The notes beneath the pieces are model-generated. The model was not told the DNA's origin. It made no database searches and saw nothing but the letters and a program-made list of their open reading frames with translations. Both the position numbers and the translations under genes were made by a program. DNA of 64,000 nt, taken from Antedon mediterranea. Taxonomy: Eukaryota > Echinodermata > Crinoidea > Comatulida > Antedonidae. Below, in pieces: positions 26,301-38,471 of this stretch (the stretch's first letter is position 1; every line of letters starts with the position of its first letter). The stretch spans positions 28,153,001 to 28,217,000 of the forward strand of contig NC_092673.1 in the NCBI RefSeq assembly GCF_964355755.1, in the 5' to 3' direction.

Positions 26301-29300
26301 GAAAAACTAAAAATTAAGGTGATTTATTTGCCATGTCTTAAACTTCAACTTTAGAAACTGTTTTTGACTAAAGCTCTGTCTACACTATCAAACTTTATGT
26401 GACAAAAAGTGTGATGTGCCCATGGACATGATGATGTCATATCACTACCATATTTGGGCATATCACTACCATATTTGGGCACATCACACTTTTTTTGTCA
26501 AACTAGTTCAGATAGTGTAGACTCAAATCTAACCCCTAGCCATCAGCGAAAGCTCGGTGGTCTAGAGGTATGAACGCCAGGCTAGTGATCTGGAGGTCAT
26601 AGGTTCGAGTCCCAGCCGAGAATGTATTCTAAATGTACTTATATATGTATAAAGTGCGTCGTCAGAGTAGAACAAAAAATCTGACGAATTTCTCAACACC
26701 CTGACGCAAAGCTACTCCATAGTAGTTACAAACAATTACAATGATGGCTTAGTTATAACAATAGTTGAAATGATAAATTCAGTAAATAAACAAACACAGT
26801 GTAACAAAAGATATTTTCATAACTTTTAGGCAATTGCAAAGATTCGAGAATATCTACTACAGAAGATCAATCATTTCAAAAAACCAATGACTAACTATCA
26901 AGTTCCCCAGAATGCATTGCTGAAGTCGAGGTTAGCTTTGAAGTTATATTTTCAGCAATCTATCTGCTCCCACTCATGGTTATTATTTAATGGTGGTAAA
27001 ATAAATACAGTACAACCAGTTGGTGAACACCCCTTTATTTAGAGGACACACCCCCATAGTGTCCAATCATGGAGCTAGCTCCATGGTCCAATCCTAGGAG
27101 TACTACTGTATTATAATAATTGGCTTTTATTTCAATTCTTTTGTTTAGGTTTTTCTATGAGTTTTTGTTGGGAAATGAACGGCATATTGCGAAGGAAGTC
27201 CGCGACGAGTACGTTGACACCATGAGTAAGATGAAGTTTTCTTATTTCAAGGGATACACTAACAGGCTAATGAAGTTACAGGTGTGTACATGTATATCAC
27301 ATTTTTACAATGATAATCTTTTAAAGCATGAGTGTATAAAAAGACATTGCTTGTGGACACAGTGTGTTCACATTGACTCCAGTGGTTGGAGAAAAATCTG
27401 TGCTGTGTTACGTTTTTTGATGCATGCATTGGTACAGAATGTGGTTCTGGCCAATAAACGCTACAGTACACCCATTTTTCATGGTTTTAATCCGGCGGTC
27501 AGACCTGAATCTAGTGTGAACATAACTTTGTTTAATTTGTATTCCATAGTACGATGAGGTTGCTGATAAAGATGACCTAATGGGAATAGAGGACAACGCT
27601 AAAAAAGGTAAAGTGACCTTAAAGCTCTGTCCACACTATCAAACTAGTTTGCCCTGTTTATTGTGTGATACAGTATACCCAAATATGGTAGTGATAGATG
27701 TACATGGGCACATCACATTTTGTTATCACATAAAGTCTGATAGTGTAGACTGAGCTTTAGATTCAACTATAGAAATAATAATGCTACTTCTACAAGAAAT
27801 AAACAACATGGCAACTGCCAAGCTATGACTTTTTACATTTGATGGATCAGGGGGAGGGGCAGAGGGTATGAAAAGGAGTCGATCTGCCCCTGTGCATACA
27901 TGTTGGTATAACGCATCATTTCAATCTTTTGTAGGCTTTTTTTCATCAAAAGTATCTTTCAAGAATCGTTCAACTGTCTTTACAATCGGAAACAGAAACA
28001 GCGTTTTAACAACAGAATTGGAAGCGCCAATCATTGTGCCGCATGCCGCTCAGAAGGCTGAAACAAAGGTTTGCTCTCTCAAATTACAAATGTTTTTAAA
28101 TATGTATTGTCACCAAAAAATGAAAAATAAAGATAAATGAAGATGAATAAAATCAAATTTTTAACAGATTATTTTGTAGTTAACAATTTAAAAAAATACA
28201 AAATAAATGATTAAATTTAACCAAAAACTTTCAGTCTCAAAACTAATTTTTTTATCTAGTTTTTGTGAATATCATGTGAATGACTATCATGTGACATTAA
28301 TGGGCTATTCAACAAAAACGTGTGATTTTATTATTATTAGGGTAATGTACATAGTAACTGATATGCTATAAAATGAAAAATACATATATAGTCCGTGTAA
28401 ACACATCCTTAGTATCTACAGTAGCTGTAAAGCCTTGTCCACACTATCAAACTTTATGTGACAAAAAAATGTGATGTGCCCATATATAGACATGATGATG
28501 TCATATCACTACCATATTTGACCATATCACTACCATATTTGGGCACATTCCCCTTTTTTTTGGTCAAACTAGTTTGATAGTGTAGACAGAGCTTAACACC
28601 CTTTTCACATAACAATGATATAATTGTAATATGCACTCAAATTTTACCTTCTCACAGCATACATTTGAGAGTTTGTTTCGCAGCCAGCATTATGCTCTTG
28701 TTGATAATTGCTGTAGAGAGTATTTATTCATTTGTGACTTCTTTATGGTGTCTGGCAACAGTGCACAAGACTTGTTCAACAGCATTATGGGAAAGACTCT
28801 CTCCATGTTCCTTGTAAGTATCACAAATAATGTACCAAGAAAAGTAACAGGGCTCGATATTTCACAACTCTGGTGTACTAAGTCAGTAACTAAAATTCCT
28901 GAGTAAATGATAATCCATATCAGGCTATTTCTCAGTCCAGGTACAACAAAAACATTGTTATATTATGTTTTATTTACAGAAACACATGGACGTGTACAGT
29001 AGCGACTGCTTTGACTCCATCGCTGTTTATCTTTGTATTCACATTATATTCCGATTTCAACTAATGATGCACAAGAGAGCGGTCCCTGCCCTAGATAAGT
29101 AAGTCACTCACTTTGCTGTCCTTGCAGATGCTGTCTTCCTTTCAGATGTCATCTTTATTTTTATTTTTTTCATACACATCCAAATCGAAGTAACTTGCCA
29201 ATTACAAGATGGATACATTATTTTATAATTTATCATGCTTATAAACTAAGTCTCATTTGAGGCTTAGGGAGTGACGTTGAAAGAGTTCCAGCGTTTTAAA

Positions 29301-31275
29301 CCTTTTGGATTGGAAGGCAAGCATGTTAACCACCAAACTACAGCTCCATTCAATTGTAACATGAAATTCCTTTATTTTCAGATATTGGGAGACGATGCTT
29401 GAGATGTTATGGCCACGGTTTCAGTACATACTTGAGTTGAATATTGCCAATATCCGAGATACAGACCCCCAAAAACTAGGATCAGTGGATTATCGACCTC
29501 ATTATGTAAGCCTACAAGTGAAAGTTAATTAATCATTAAACTCTGTCTACACTATCAAACTTGATGTTACAAAAAAATGTGATTTTCCCATATATGATCA
29601 TGATGATGTCATATCACTCCCACATCATTACCATCACACATTTTTTTGTCAAACTAGTTTGATAGTGTAGTCAGAGCTTTACTGTATTATGGTGTCCCAG
29701 TTAAACACTGTATTATATTTGTTTAAATCGTATTATCCAGTATATGATCAAGTTCTGGCTGGTCTGGGTACCTCAAAATTATGAGGTGGGATTATACTCA
29801 GATTGCAATAACAATGGAATTGACCAAATTCTTGTTTCCATATTTAGCCTAGATTAATACTAAATCAAACCCTGTCAGACAGTCCTTACATTTTCCAATT
29901 TCAAAAGCATTTGAAAATGCAATGGCACTTTTACTGTTGTTTTGGTGACATTTTTTGGAACAGATCACACGACGTTACGCAGAATTCTCTGGCGCCCTTG
30001 TAAGTCTAAATGAAACATTCCCAGATGAGCGTGTGAACCAGTGTCTGGCACGGTTACAAATGGAAGTTGAAAACTTCATTCTACGTCTTGCAGCCGAGTT
30101 CCCTCAACGCAAGGAACAACTCATCTTCCTGATTAATAATTATGATATGATGCTTTCTGTTATAACGGTGAGTAGGTTTTTATTGAAAATGATAATGATA
30201 CTAACAACATCATTATTAAATTTACCTTTTAAGTTGACTGGTTAAGTTGACAACCCTGGCACTAGATCAGGATTGAACCCTGGCACTAGGTCAGGATTGA
30301 ACCCTGGACGTTGTGATTTAAGGCCACCAAGCTACAGCCCCACTACAATACTCCTACATTACTTGTACACAAATCCTATTTTTAAATAGACAATAAGTTA
30401 ACTCTACTCCTAAGTTTCAAGTGAGACTTGGTAAACACGATAAATTATGTACTGTATTATAAAATGTGCCTTTGAATACGTATGAAATTTTTTTAAATTA
30501 ATGAATTAACTTTATAGGAGCGTACATCCGAAGACTCTAGAGAAGGTGAAAGTTTCCGAAAGCTTCTGCAGGAGCGAACACAGGAATTCATTGAAGAAGT
30601 TTTAAGTCCGTACTTTGGAGGCATGATGACTTTTGTCAAAGAAGCCGAGAGTGCCGTTGAGAAGGGTCAAGCCGATCAAATGAAATACCAGGAACGTAAG
30701 TTTTATGTGAATACAGTAATGTCAGCCTAAAAATAATATTACAGTAGTTCATTCTTATATAGTGTATATAAGAAAGCTCTTAATGCGCTGCACATTATTA
30801 CCATGGTCATTTTTTTTATCAAACACGTATGGAAACCTACTCCCATAATGCAGCTAGTAATCAGCACAACGTTGTGTCTTGACCTAACGTTGTGTCTTGA
30901 CCTAACCCAGTACCCATACCCTCACAAGTGTGGTAGCTTGACTTTACTAAAGTGTAACTGGCTAGTAAGCGGTTTAGATAATTAATAAACAAACATCTTT
31001 ATTTTTTAGAGAGAATTCAGAAGTTAGTAAGAGATTTCGTGGCCGAGTGGAAGCAAGCGATTGAAAACGTGAATCAGGAAGTAATGAAGTCTTTCACTAA
31101 CTTCAAAAATGGCACCAGTATTTTGCAGGGCGCCCTCACTCAACTAATTCAGTACTATCATCGATTCAAGGAAGTGCTATCAAAGCCGCCATTTAAAACG
31201 ATGGCCGTACGAAGTCAACTCATAAATATTCATCACATCATGGTCGAAGTGAAGAAATATAAGCCTAACTTTTAA
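23340..31275 (+). CDS. VPS52: VPS52, subunit of GARP and EARP tethering complexes
   Basis: Sixteen exons keep frame: 23340-23360, 23719-23847, 24284-24359, 25196-25263, 25560-25735, 26168-26318, 26830-26930, 27149-27281, 27550-27607, 27935-28068, 28658-28813, 28980-29098, 29382-29505, 29964-30167, 30518-30695 and 31010-31275. The product is 697 residues; human VPS52 is 723. Family blocks include LDLTSEEFALEEVDLHIQ, RQAVRGELSQFVDEM, ERHIAKEVRDEYVDTMSK, RSQHYALVDNCCREYLF, TRRYAEFSGALVS, EQLIFLINNYDMML and the end LINIHHIMVEVKKYKPNF. VPS52 is the core subunit that holds VPS51/53/54 (GARP) or VPS50 (EARP) together, tethering endosome-derived vesicles at the trans-Golgi or recycling endosomes. The N-terminal third is coiled coil; the rest is a CATCHR-type helical rod. 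Introns carry five MITE copies of one family and several SINEs. Confidence 0.98.
23996..24164. repeat. Tandem repeat in VPS52 intron 2
   Basis: ATCAATTAGTTATATAAATT, AATTATGATTGATTACTATA and GACCAGATGAAATTAT recur about 2.5 times with a period near 66 bp. Confidence 0.8.
24376..25008. mobile_element. Inverted-repeat element in VPS52 intron 3
   Basis: The left end TTAAAGACCCCTTCCCTGCA and right end GTAGGGAATGGGGCTTTAA are imperfect inverted repeats. The interior (about 630 bp) includes a GCGCGC-rich stretch and no reading frame. Confidence 0.65.
25822..26033 (+). mobile_element. tRNA-derived SINE, copy 1
   Basis: Starts ATTGGTTATGATGCTTGGCT, has ACAATTTATAACTCCACTCC, and ends AGTGAATGAATTCACTTATG plus an AATATAATAAA tail. 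The same order is seen at 41313-41550. Confidence 0.75.
26369..26524. mobile_element. MITE, TCTACACTATCAAAC family
   Basis: Complete copy in VPS52 intron 6, with terminal inverted repeats and a tandemly duplicated CACTACCATATTTGGGCA unit. Confidence 0.85.
26551..26720 (+). mobile_element. SINE with a tRNA-like head
   Basis: AGCTCGGTGGTCTAGAGGTA resembles an A box and GGTTCGAGTCCC is a good B box. The arms AGCTCGG / CCGAG could pair as an acceptor stem. No intact cloverleaf with CCA context is evident, and a non-tRNA tail (to about 26720) follows, so this is a SINE rather than a tRNA gene. Confidence 0.6.
27619..27759. mobile_element. MITE, TCTACACTATCAAAC family
   Basis: Complete but diverged copy in VPS52 intron 9, between AAAGCTCTGTCCACACTATC and TCTGATAGTGTAGACTGAGC. 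Confidence 0.8.
28429..28595. mobile_element. MITE, TCTACACTATCAAAC family
   Basis: Complete copy in VPS52 intron 10, ending GTTTGATAGTGTAGACAGAG. Confidence 0.85.
29235..29355 (-). mobile_element. SINE fragment (antisense)
   Basis: On the minus strand it reads AGCTGTAGTTTGGTGGTTAA and CCTAAGCCTCAAATGAGACT, parallel to the heads and bodies of the SINEs at 25822 and 41313. It is in VPS52 intron 12. Confidence 0.55.
29537..29681. mobile_element. MITE, TCTACACTATCAAAC family
   Basis: Complete copy in VPS52 intron 13, with terminal inverted repeats CTCTGTCTACACTATCAAAC / GTTTGATAGTGTAGTCAGAG. Confidence 0.85.
30250..30345 (-). mobile_element. SINE fragment with duplicated B box
   Basis: On the minus strand GGGTTCAATCCTGA occurs twice, 29 bp apart, after GCTGTAGCTTGGTGGCC. 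It is a tRNA-derived SINE head with an internal duplication, in VPS52 intron 14. Confidence 0.55.
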
Positions 31276-31287
31276 TGAACACGCCCC

Positions 31288-31423
31288 TTAAGCTCTGTCT
31301 ACACTATCAAACTGTATGTGACAAAAATAATGACAACACTACCATTTTTTTAAGCATATCACTACCATATATGGGCACATCACACTTTTTTGTCACACGT
31401 GTGATAGTGTAGACAGAGCTTTA
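31288..31423. mobile_element. MITE, TCTACACTATCAAAC family, in the VPS52 3' UTR
   Basis: Complete copy starting 13 bp after the VPS52 stop codon, so almost certainly transcribed in the 3' UTR. Its inverted arms could fold in the mRNA. Confidence 0.85.
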
Positions 31424-32834
31424 TCACTAATTCACATTCCAACGGGTAGAAGGTAAAAACTCGAATTTTGTAAAGTGAAATTGTTGGGCTTTGTGGGTTG
31501 AATTCCTGATGGCTACTTTATACTATGTCACTAGATAGTTAAGCCGTTTTTTATCGTTGTGCGGTGGTTTCACGAAATACACTGATACACAATGCTTTAT
31601 TACCTGGGATTTTGAAAGTCTATACACAAGCCTCACCCTTCAAGACACTAATGACTCCATCCATTCAAAATGCATGCAAACTCTTAAATTTAAACGAAAT
31701 TATATCTTACCAAATTAAATGAACAGTTCTGATTGGTTGTGCAAGACCAGAAATTGAATGAATGTACTGTACATACCCATAAACTGACATTATTCAAATT
31801 ACCTGCGAGTAAACTTCACCATGTCCATTCAGTTTATACAACCAATCGCCACCACCATACTAAGTTGTATATGTCTACATTTCTTTGGTAAACATTACCA
31901 TTGTATTGTAAAATTATGGTATAAATGTGCTAATATTATGTATAATTATGTATTTATTGTTATATACAGGTATTTCAATTCTATTGCATACAGTAAATAA
32001 AATCCCAGAATAGTGAATGTTATGTTATTATTTTTTATTAGTTTTTATGACATTGTTTATACATTTTTACTAGGCCTAAATACATTTTTACTTGCTATCC
32101 CTTTCACATCGCCTTGTACACACCAGGGAATCCACTGCCAAGCAATGAGAACAAAATCTGTTAATATGGCTCTACATTCCCTCCTGCCCCAATAAAGTTG
32201 CAGCGTAACATTTATCATTTAAAATATACAGTATGCAGATACCAGTTGCAGGCCTAACAATTTTTAGTTTTGTTACTCAAGCCTGAAACGATAAAAAATT
32301 CAATCAAATCTAGGGATTATTTGTTTGTAATTCATCAATATTTCAATTGGAATTAAAGTAATGCATAAATGAGTTTTCTATAACACCCACTTTTTATTAT
32401 CGTCTGTTTGGGCAACATAACACTTTGTTAGCATTTTATGAACAAGTGATCATTTTTGACTAGGACAACAGAGGAGGGCACTTCGAACACATAAATACAT
32501 TATTAACTTTTCCAAAACCTGGAGATGGAAACTGAACACAAATTACTGTTTTAGGAATACGAAGTCATATAAAAATGTTAAAGTAAAGGTATAATATATA
32601 TTTAATACTGTATGTTCATCAAGATCCCCCCCCCCCCCACCACCATCATTTGTCAATTTTCTTTGCCTTATATATATTTAAATAACTGTATACACATTGT
32701 TTTTTCAACTGCATACAAATAATGGTGTCAAAATTAACACCTAAATCTATAATACTGCTAAACCCAAACAATAATCTTTTGTCTGTAATTACTCAACTGC
32801 AAAAATATTTTGTGCTATTATTGATATTATTTTG
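31424..32834. other. Convergent 3' region between VPS52 and FOXRED1
   Basis: Holds the two 3' UTRs. Several AATAAA hexamers are present (for example near 31997), plus a poly-C run at about 32628-32638. No additional gene was seen. Confidence 0.6.
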
Positions 32835-35800
32835 TCATATTACATTTTTTTCTATTAACGGTGTACCATCCCATAGTCTGTCAAAGCCCATTTTAGTTAA
32901 ATCTATGGAAACCGTGCAGCCATTTATTATAAGTTCTGTAACCGCTTGACCAACGGCCGGAGACTGTTGGATGCCATGACCGCTAAACCCTGTTGCTACC
33001 ACCAAATTCGGGTAAGCTGGGTGATAACCAATAATACCATTTTGGTCAAAAGTGTTGTAATCATAATATCCCGCCCAAGCATTTTTAATCTGTGAAAAAG
33101 AATGAAGATTCCATGTTTAATTAACTTTATTTTCTGTGAAACCCTACAAAGCATTCATACTATAGTATAGTACTAGTTGTAAACTTAAAGATGTATTGTC
33201 CCCCAAAAACATGAACATTTGAAGATTAATTTTAAATAAGACTTTGCATAGGGGATTTTGTAGAAAAAAAAATAATGCTTGCACTTATTATATGGTTAAA
33301 TTCAACCAAGATCCCATTGGCTGGCAGCAAATTTTACTATTTTTTGCTTTAAATTACATTTTTTTCGGGGAAATAGACTTTTTTTTCAATCCAATTTTTG
33401 GTCAAAGTGGATGATTTGATTGCATATTAAACAACAAAATTATTTCTTTCAGGGGGACAATACATCATTAAGCATGAATTTAGACTGTCAAATATATTTA
33501 ACATTCATCAAATACAAATGAAAAGTATACTTACTTTAAGACATTCAAATGCTTTAACCCGATTGGCCAGATTTGGCCAAATCTGGTCGTTAAACCATTC
33601 ATAATCAACTGACAAGTCTTCACAGCTAGGCTCCTGGTCCTGTTGTTAATATAAAAAAGACTATTAAGCATTGTGCATGTGTTAATTTTGTAAAGGCCTT
33701 TCAGGAAAACCAGAAGTTTTGGACCATCCTGAGACTTGGTTCCCACGACGTGGGTGCAACACAAAAATGATCCATGGCGATTATTCACATTACTGAATAT
33801 CACCTATGTTATATATGCAATTCATTCATTACAGTTTATACATTTACCATACTTATTCGAATATATGCCCGGGGGAATTTACTGTTCAGGAGGGTTCTTA
33901 TGGGGGGGGGGGGGCGTTTTCTCGAGGTAGGCATTCATTGGGAGGGAGGTGTTTATTTTTTTGGGTGTAAATAAATAAAGGCTCTGTGGCGTTTAATCAA
34001 AATGATGTTCTATGGGGAAGAGGGAGGGGGCGTTTATTCGGTGGTGGTGTTTATTTGAATAATACGGTATTTATCGTTAGATTATGACAGAACATTACCT
34101 CTGGAGGACTTTTTCCCGCTATATACATTCCTCCGAATCCTTCCCGTCGGAAATAAGATCCATCCGGCATTATAACAAATGGACAATCTAAAGTAGGGCC
34201 CTCTGGAGCATGGCACACATAGACATAGCGTTTTCGTGGTTCCACTGGGATCATTAAATCCAATAAACCATCTGCAGGGCCGCATCCGATGTCCGCCAAC
34301 ATTCCAACTTCTTTTGAGGTAGGACCAGCGGCCATGACAACATATGAACAATTTACAACATTTGTTTCTGGACTGTTTAACATTCGAACCTACAAAAAAG
34401 TCACAGTTCAAAATAAAATGGACAGCCCATTCTTGGTACGGTATCTATTTCCGAAGTATCATAGAAATATTTGGTAATACAACATCACATGTATCTAGTA
34501 TTAGCCAAACCCTTAACCTAACATGATACAGGCAGTACATGTGATATAAATGAGATTCTGTATTACCAAATATTCCTTTGATTCTTCGGAAATAGTATGT
34601 GGAGATACAGCACTAGGAATCGGGTGAGATGGGAAGAAGTTGTTCACAAAAAATAGTAATATGTATTAATTACACTCACCTTGACGCCAGTGATCCTACG
34701 ACCGCATCCTCCATATGCCATACTTTCATTTGGCTTCACCTCACTATACTGAAACCCGCTGACCTCACCGTCTACGTATTTAGCTCCAAGGGAAATAGCT
34801 TTTTTACGAAAGGCGGACAGCAATGACCACGGATCAAACCAACCTTCATTCTCATAACCTAGAACAAAAATTATCAAATTCACTTTACATTTTACTTTCC
34901 TAAGCTCTGTCTACACTATCAAACTTTATGACAAAAAAATGTGATGGGCCTATATGGACATGATGATGTCATATCACTACCATATTTGACCATATCACAC
35001 TTTTTTTGTAAAATTAGTTCAATAGTGCAGACAGGTTAATACTTTTTAGTTTTCCTTATTTTTTATACTGGGTGACCTCTCTCTCCCATTTATGATCAGT
35101 AGCTGTTAGTGACATACCATATGAGGCAAGCGCTATATCATCTGTGTTCATCCATGGGTGCCTTTCCTTAAGCATTGTTGGTGATAACAACTCAACTTTT
35201 GCTCCTAATTCCCTGAAATATACAAATAAATTTCACACAATCAATTTATAATAATATAATACTGTACTAGCAAAAGTTCAAGAAGTATACTTCATGTATC
35301 AGACAGAAAATCTCATCAAAAGCTCTGTCTACACTATCAAGCTTTATGCGACAAAAAAATGTGATGTGCCCATATATTTTATTTCATACTAGACAGAGCT
35401 TTAGTCCATAATACTAATACTAATTTAATTTCATTTTTTTATTATTTTGTACACAAAAGTAAGAAACTTGCTAAATATAGGATGAATAAACTAAAATTTA
35501 CCGGTCATATAAACTAATAAAGTCTCATTTGAGGCTTAGGGGATGGTGTAGAAAGAGGCATGAACTTTGACACCCTTTCATGAGAAACGTAGTACAGGGA
35601 GAAAGTATCCTTTTCAGACCTCAAAATTTGGAGAGAGAAAAACGAAATATCACAAGGTTTTATGAAACCATGTAAAACTCTAGGGTGCTATGATACTATG
35701 TCGAGAAAGGTTGAAAATGCATTATTTCACATAATAATGAATAAATTTATCAAAAACGTTATGGACCAATATTAGTAGGTGTTTTCTACTCTCAAATTAT

Positions 35801-37692
35801 TAATTATACATTATAAGGGTATTTTATTTGTATATTTTATATTACCGTATATATTACTAAAAATCTTGAGAAATTGTATTTTAGAGAAAGAGCGAGAGAT
35901 GACACAAATAATCATGACAGTTGATAGTCTGCCTTTGTAATTTGAATACTTTACTTGCTGACCTTTGTATTTTGTGATTTTCCTGCAGGATATGTGCCCC
36001 TCGTTCCGTGGCAAGAAACAAGTAGCCATGCTCATTGAACTGAACGTCTGGTGGGTCTTCATCCGCCACACACAAATTCTCTTTAATATTATGTAAGAAC
36101 TCAGCACTATACATTGACATCTGTATGTTCTCTGCATTTGAAAACTGTTGACGTATGCCACCAGCTGCCAGTGTGCTTGCACACCTAGTGTACTAAAACA
36201 AATGAGTAAACTCTGTCTACACTATCAAAATGTGATGTGCCCATATATGGACATGATGATGTCATATCACTACCGTATTTGGTTATATCACTACCATATT
36301 TGGGCACATCATTTTGTCAAACTATTTTGATATTGTAGACATTCATACTACTGTACTAGCAAGTATACCTTCCCCAGAGTGTGATTAAAGAAATTCAAGA
36401 GTTTTGAGATTTTACCTTGACCTTTAACGACCTAACAAATGCAAGATCGTCCAAGTTTGAAGACTAGTCTCTGAATAAAGCCGGACAGATACGCAGAGAT
36501 TTAGTGAATTATAGCATTTATAAACATTTTGTAGAAAAGTTTTCTGGATTATTAAAGATCTTTTAACTTGATTTGATGCAAAAAAAGGTTATGAGTTACT
36601 CTTGGACAAGTTTTATTAAAGTAAGTCTGACCTTTATCTCAATACAAATTAAATTGACAAAAACTACTGTACTTGTGAAGCGGAAAGAAGCTATTGTATA
36701 AAAGAAGTCAATATTTAGAAATCAAGGCCCCTTGTGGTTAATCAATGCAGACTGTTTATTGTGCAAGACAAGGAGAGTGGTAGGTAGAGAAATTAAATAC
36801 AATCTTTTGTTACCTCCGAGAAGTTAAAAGGTAGATCAGTTTTGTGCGAGTTTCTTTATTTGTTAGTTAAATTCTGTCTACACTATCAAACGTTATGTGA
36901 CAACAAAAATGCGATGTGCCCACATGTTATAGGACATGATAACACATCATTACAATATTTGGGCATATCACTACCATATTTGGGCACATCACATTTTGTT
37001 GACACATAAAGTTTAATAGTGTAGACAGCTGAGCTTTAGAAGGATTACTCAAAAAGTTTTTGCCAGATTTTCATAAGATTTTAAAGAATGGTTTCATACC
37101 TCTCTATAATATAGTCTATAGACTTGATTAGAATATTGAACAGATGGTAAATAAAATATTAAAGATGTATTAACCCTAAAAAAACATGAAAAATGAAGGT
37201 TAAAGAAATCAGACTTTGAATAGGCCATTTTGCATTATTCACTTCTTTTTCGATCCAATTTTTTTATCAAACTATTATTATGTGACATTAATAAATGGCA
37301 TATTAAAAAAAAACTTGAAAACAATAGATTTAATCGTTACAAAAAAAAAGTTCCTGCAATAAATTTAAATATTTAAATAAAAATACACAAACCTGTGAAT
37401 CTTTCTCAACAACCAGAACAGACATGTTATAATTGTGTTTCTTTAAAAAGTATGCTATGCTAGAACCCATCACCGCACCACCGATAACCACAACGTCCAC
37501 ATCAGGGGGAGGTCGATTGTTATGCGGCGAGTCAGTGTTCAGACTCCTCGTCCTTGTTAGGCCTAGGCCTAGACAATTACGGTGCCTAGAACCGATAAAA
37601 GAACCGGATACATGTTTACGCAAACTTATGCTTATCGTTTGTTCTACTGCAGCATTACCAAATAGTCTTGGAAATAGCCGAATAGTGGCCAT
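32835..37692 (-). CDS. FOXRED1: FOXRED1-like mitochondrial FAD-dependent oxidoreductase
   Basis: Seven exons, read 37692-37393, 36192-35963, 35212-35118, 34858-34680, 34389-34099, 33639-33535 and 33089-32835, give 484 residues; human FOXRED1 is 486. Residues 1-60 are rich in Arg/Ser with almost no acid, fitting a mitochondrial presequence. A Rossmann FAD motif follows (VVVIGGAVMG, about 67-76). Family blocks are CASTLAAGGIRQQFS, NEGWFDPWSLL, PVEPRKRYVYV, FRREGFGGMYIAGKSP, WAGYYDYNTFDQNG and VATGFSGHGIQQSP. FOXRED1 is a DAO-family flavoprotein needed for assembly or stability of respiratory complex I. The first glycine motif is GGAVMG rather than GxGxxG. Part of the presequence (LGLGL) is encoded by an AGGCCT-type tract at 37559-37572. 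EIF3G diverges from the 5' end. Confidence 0.97.
33186..33473. mobile_element. MITE with TTAAAGATGTATTGTCCCCC ends
   Basis: The left AAAGATGTATTGTCCCCCAA and right GGGGGACAATACATCATTA are inverted repeats. About 285 bp in FOXRED1 intron 6. A diverged relative begins near 37162. Confidence 0.8.
33846..34072. mobile_element. G-rich inverted-repeat element
   Basis: The ends TACCATACTTATTCGAATAT and TTGAATAATACGGTA are inverted copies. Between them are G-rich tracts (a pure G run at about 33902-33913) and repeats of GGCGTTTATTC, in FOXRED1 intron 5. Confidence 0.6.
34901..35037. mobile_element. MITE, TCTACACTATCAAAC family
   Basis: Copy in FOXRED1 intron 3; the right end is diverged (CAATAGTGCAGACAGG). 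Confidence 0.8.
35319..35403. mobile_element. MITE, TCTACACTATCAAAC family, internally deleted
   Basis: Keeps the left half (AAGCTCTGTCTACACTATCA to GATGTGCCCATATAT) and the last bases CTAGACAGAGCTTTA; most of the right arm is gone. It is in FOXRED1 intron 2. Confidence 0.75.
35510..35610 (-). mobile_element. SINE fragment
   Basis: Shares AAAGTCTCATTTGAGGCTTA with the SINE fragment near 29245, in FOXRED1 intron 2. Confidence 0.5.
36207..36340. mobile_element. MITE, TCTACACTATCAAAC family
   Basis: Copy beginning about 15 bp upstream of the splice acceptor of FOXRED1 exon 2, so it forms part of the acceptor region of intron 1. Confidence 0.8.
36867..37038. mobile_element. MITE, TCTACACTATCAAAC family
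   Basis: Longer copy in FOXRED1 intron 1, with duplicated ATCACTACCATATTTGGGCA-type units. Confidence 0.8.
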
Positions 37693-38471
37693 TGAAATAA
37701 ATTAACAACCAACAACAGTGCACAGTTGTTCAATTATCACGACTGGTCCATACTGGATTTGTTTTTATATAAAAACATAGTAAACAAAAAAAACAGTAAA
37801 CAAACTTCCCTCGTATGATATGATAATCATCTCGACCAGGGAGTTGCATCGACCATGTGGCAACCTCTTCTTCTTGAAGGACGGACAGACCTAGCCTAGG
37901 CCTAGTTCGTACCATAAGTACGATTTTTAATACGGGTACCCTTTTTGCGAAGGCGAACCCGACACACAAAATGAAAGTTGACTAAAAGAAAATATAATTA
38001 TGAATTTTGCCTACTTGCAAATATTATTATTGGATCCATTACTATTATTATTAGTTTCCACATTTTTACAGATTCATGTAAGCCGCGCACATGTGGTGGT
38101 TGCGCAATCAATCAACGCAAAAGTAGTACGAATCGAATTATTTTACTGTATTATAGAGGGCAGCAGTAAAAAAAATGAAATTAAAAACCGAAGTTGGACG
38201 GATAAATTGCGTTCACACTTAAGGTTACTGACGCAATTGTAACGCGCTACGACATTAGGGAGAATGATTAGGGAGGAAGAAAAGAAGGATCGGGTTCGGA
38301 AGATATAGTAGTGTGAGCGAGCCGCATGGTTTTTTCTTTAGCGATTATATTGTTCATATGGTAGGCTTAAACGTAAGTAAATTACAAAATCCATTTACTA
38401 ATATGTACACCTTATATGCTTAATAAAGGATTTGTGTAATGACCGAAATATTTTTACTTGCTTAGATAAAA
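37693..38471. promoter_or_regulatory. Divergent promoter region, FOXRED1 / EIF3G
   Basis: 779 bp between the two start codons. An upstream EIF3G leader exon is likely, because a donor-like AAACGTAAGT (about 38368-38377) is followed by an acceptor TTGCTTAG (38458-38465) seven bases before the ATG. A CTAGGCCTAG tract lies near 37885-37905. No TATA box was identified. Confidence 0.6.

Noticed and set aside
26551-26622. A tRNA gene
   Set aside because: A and B boxes are present but the cloverleaf is poor and a SINE-like body follows.
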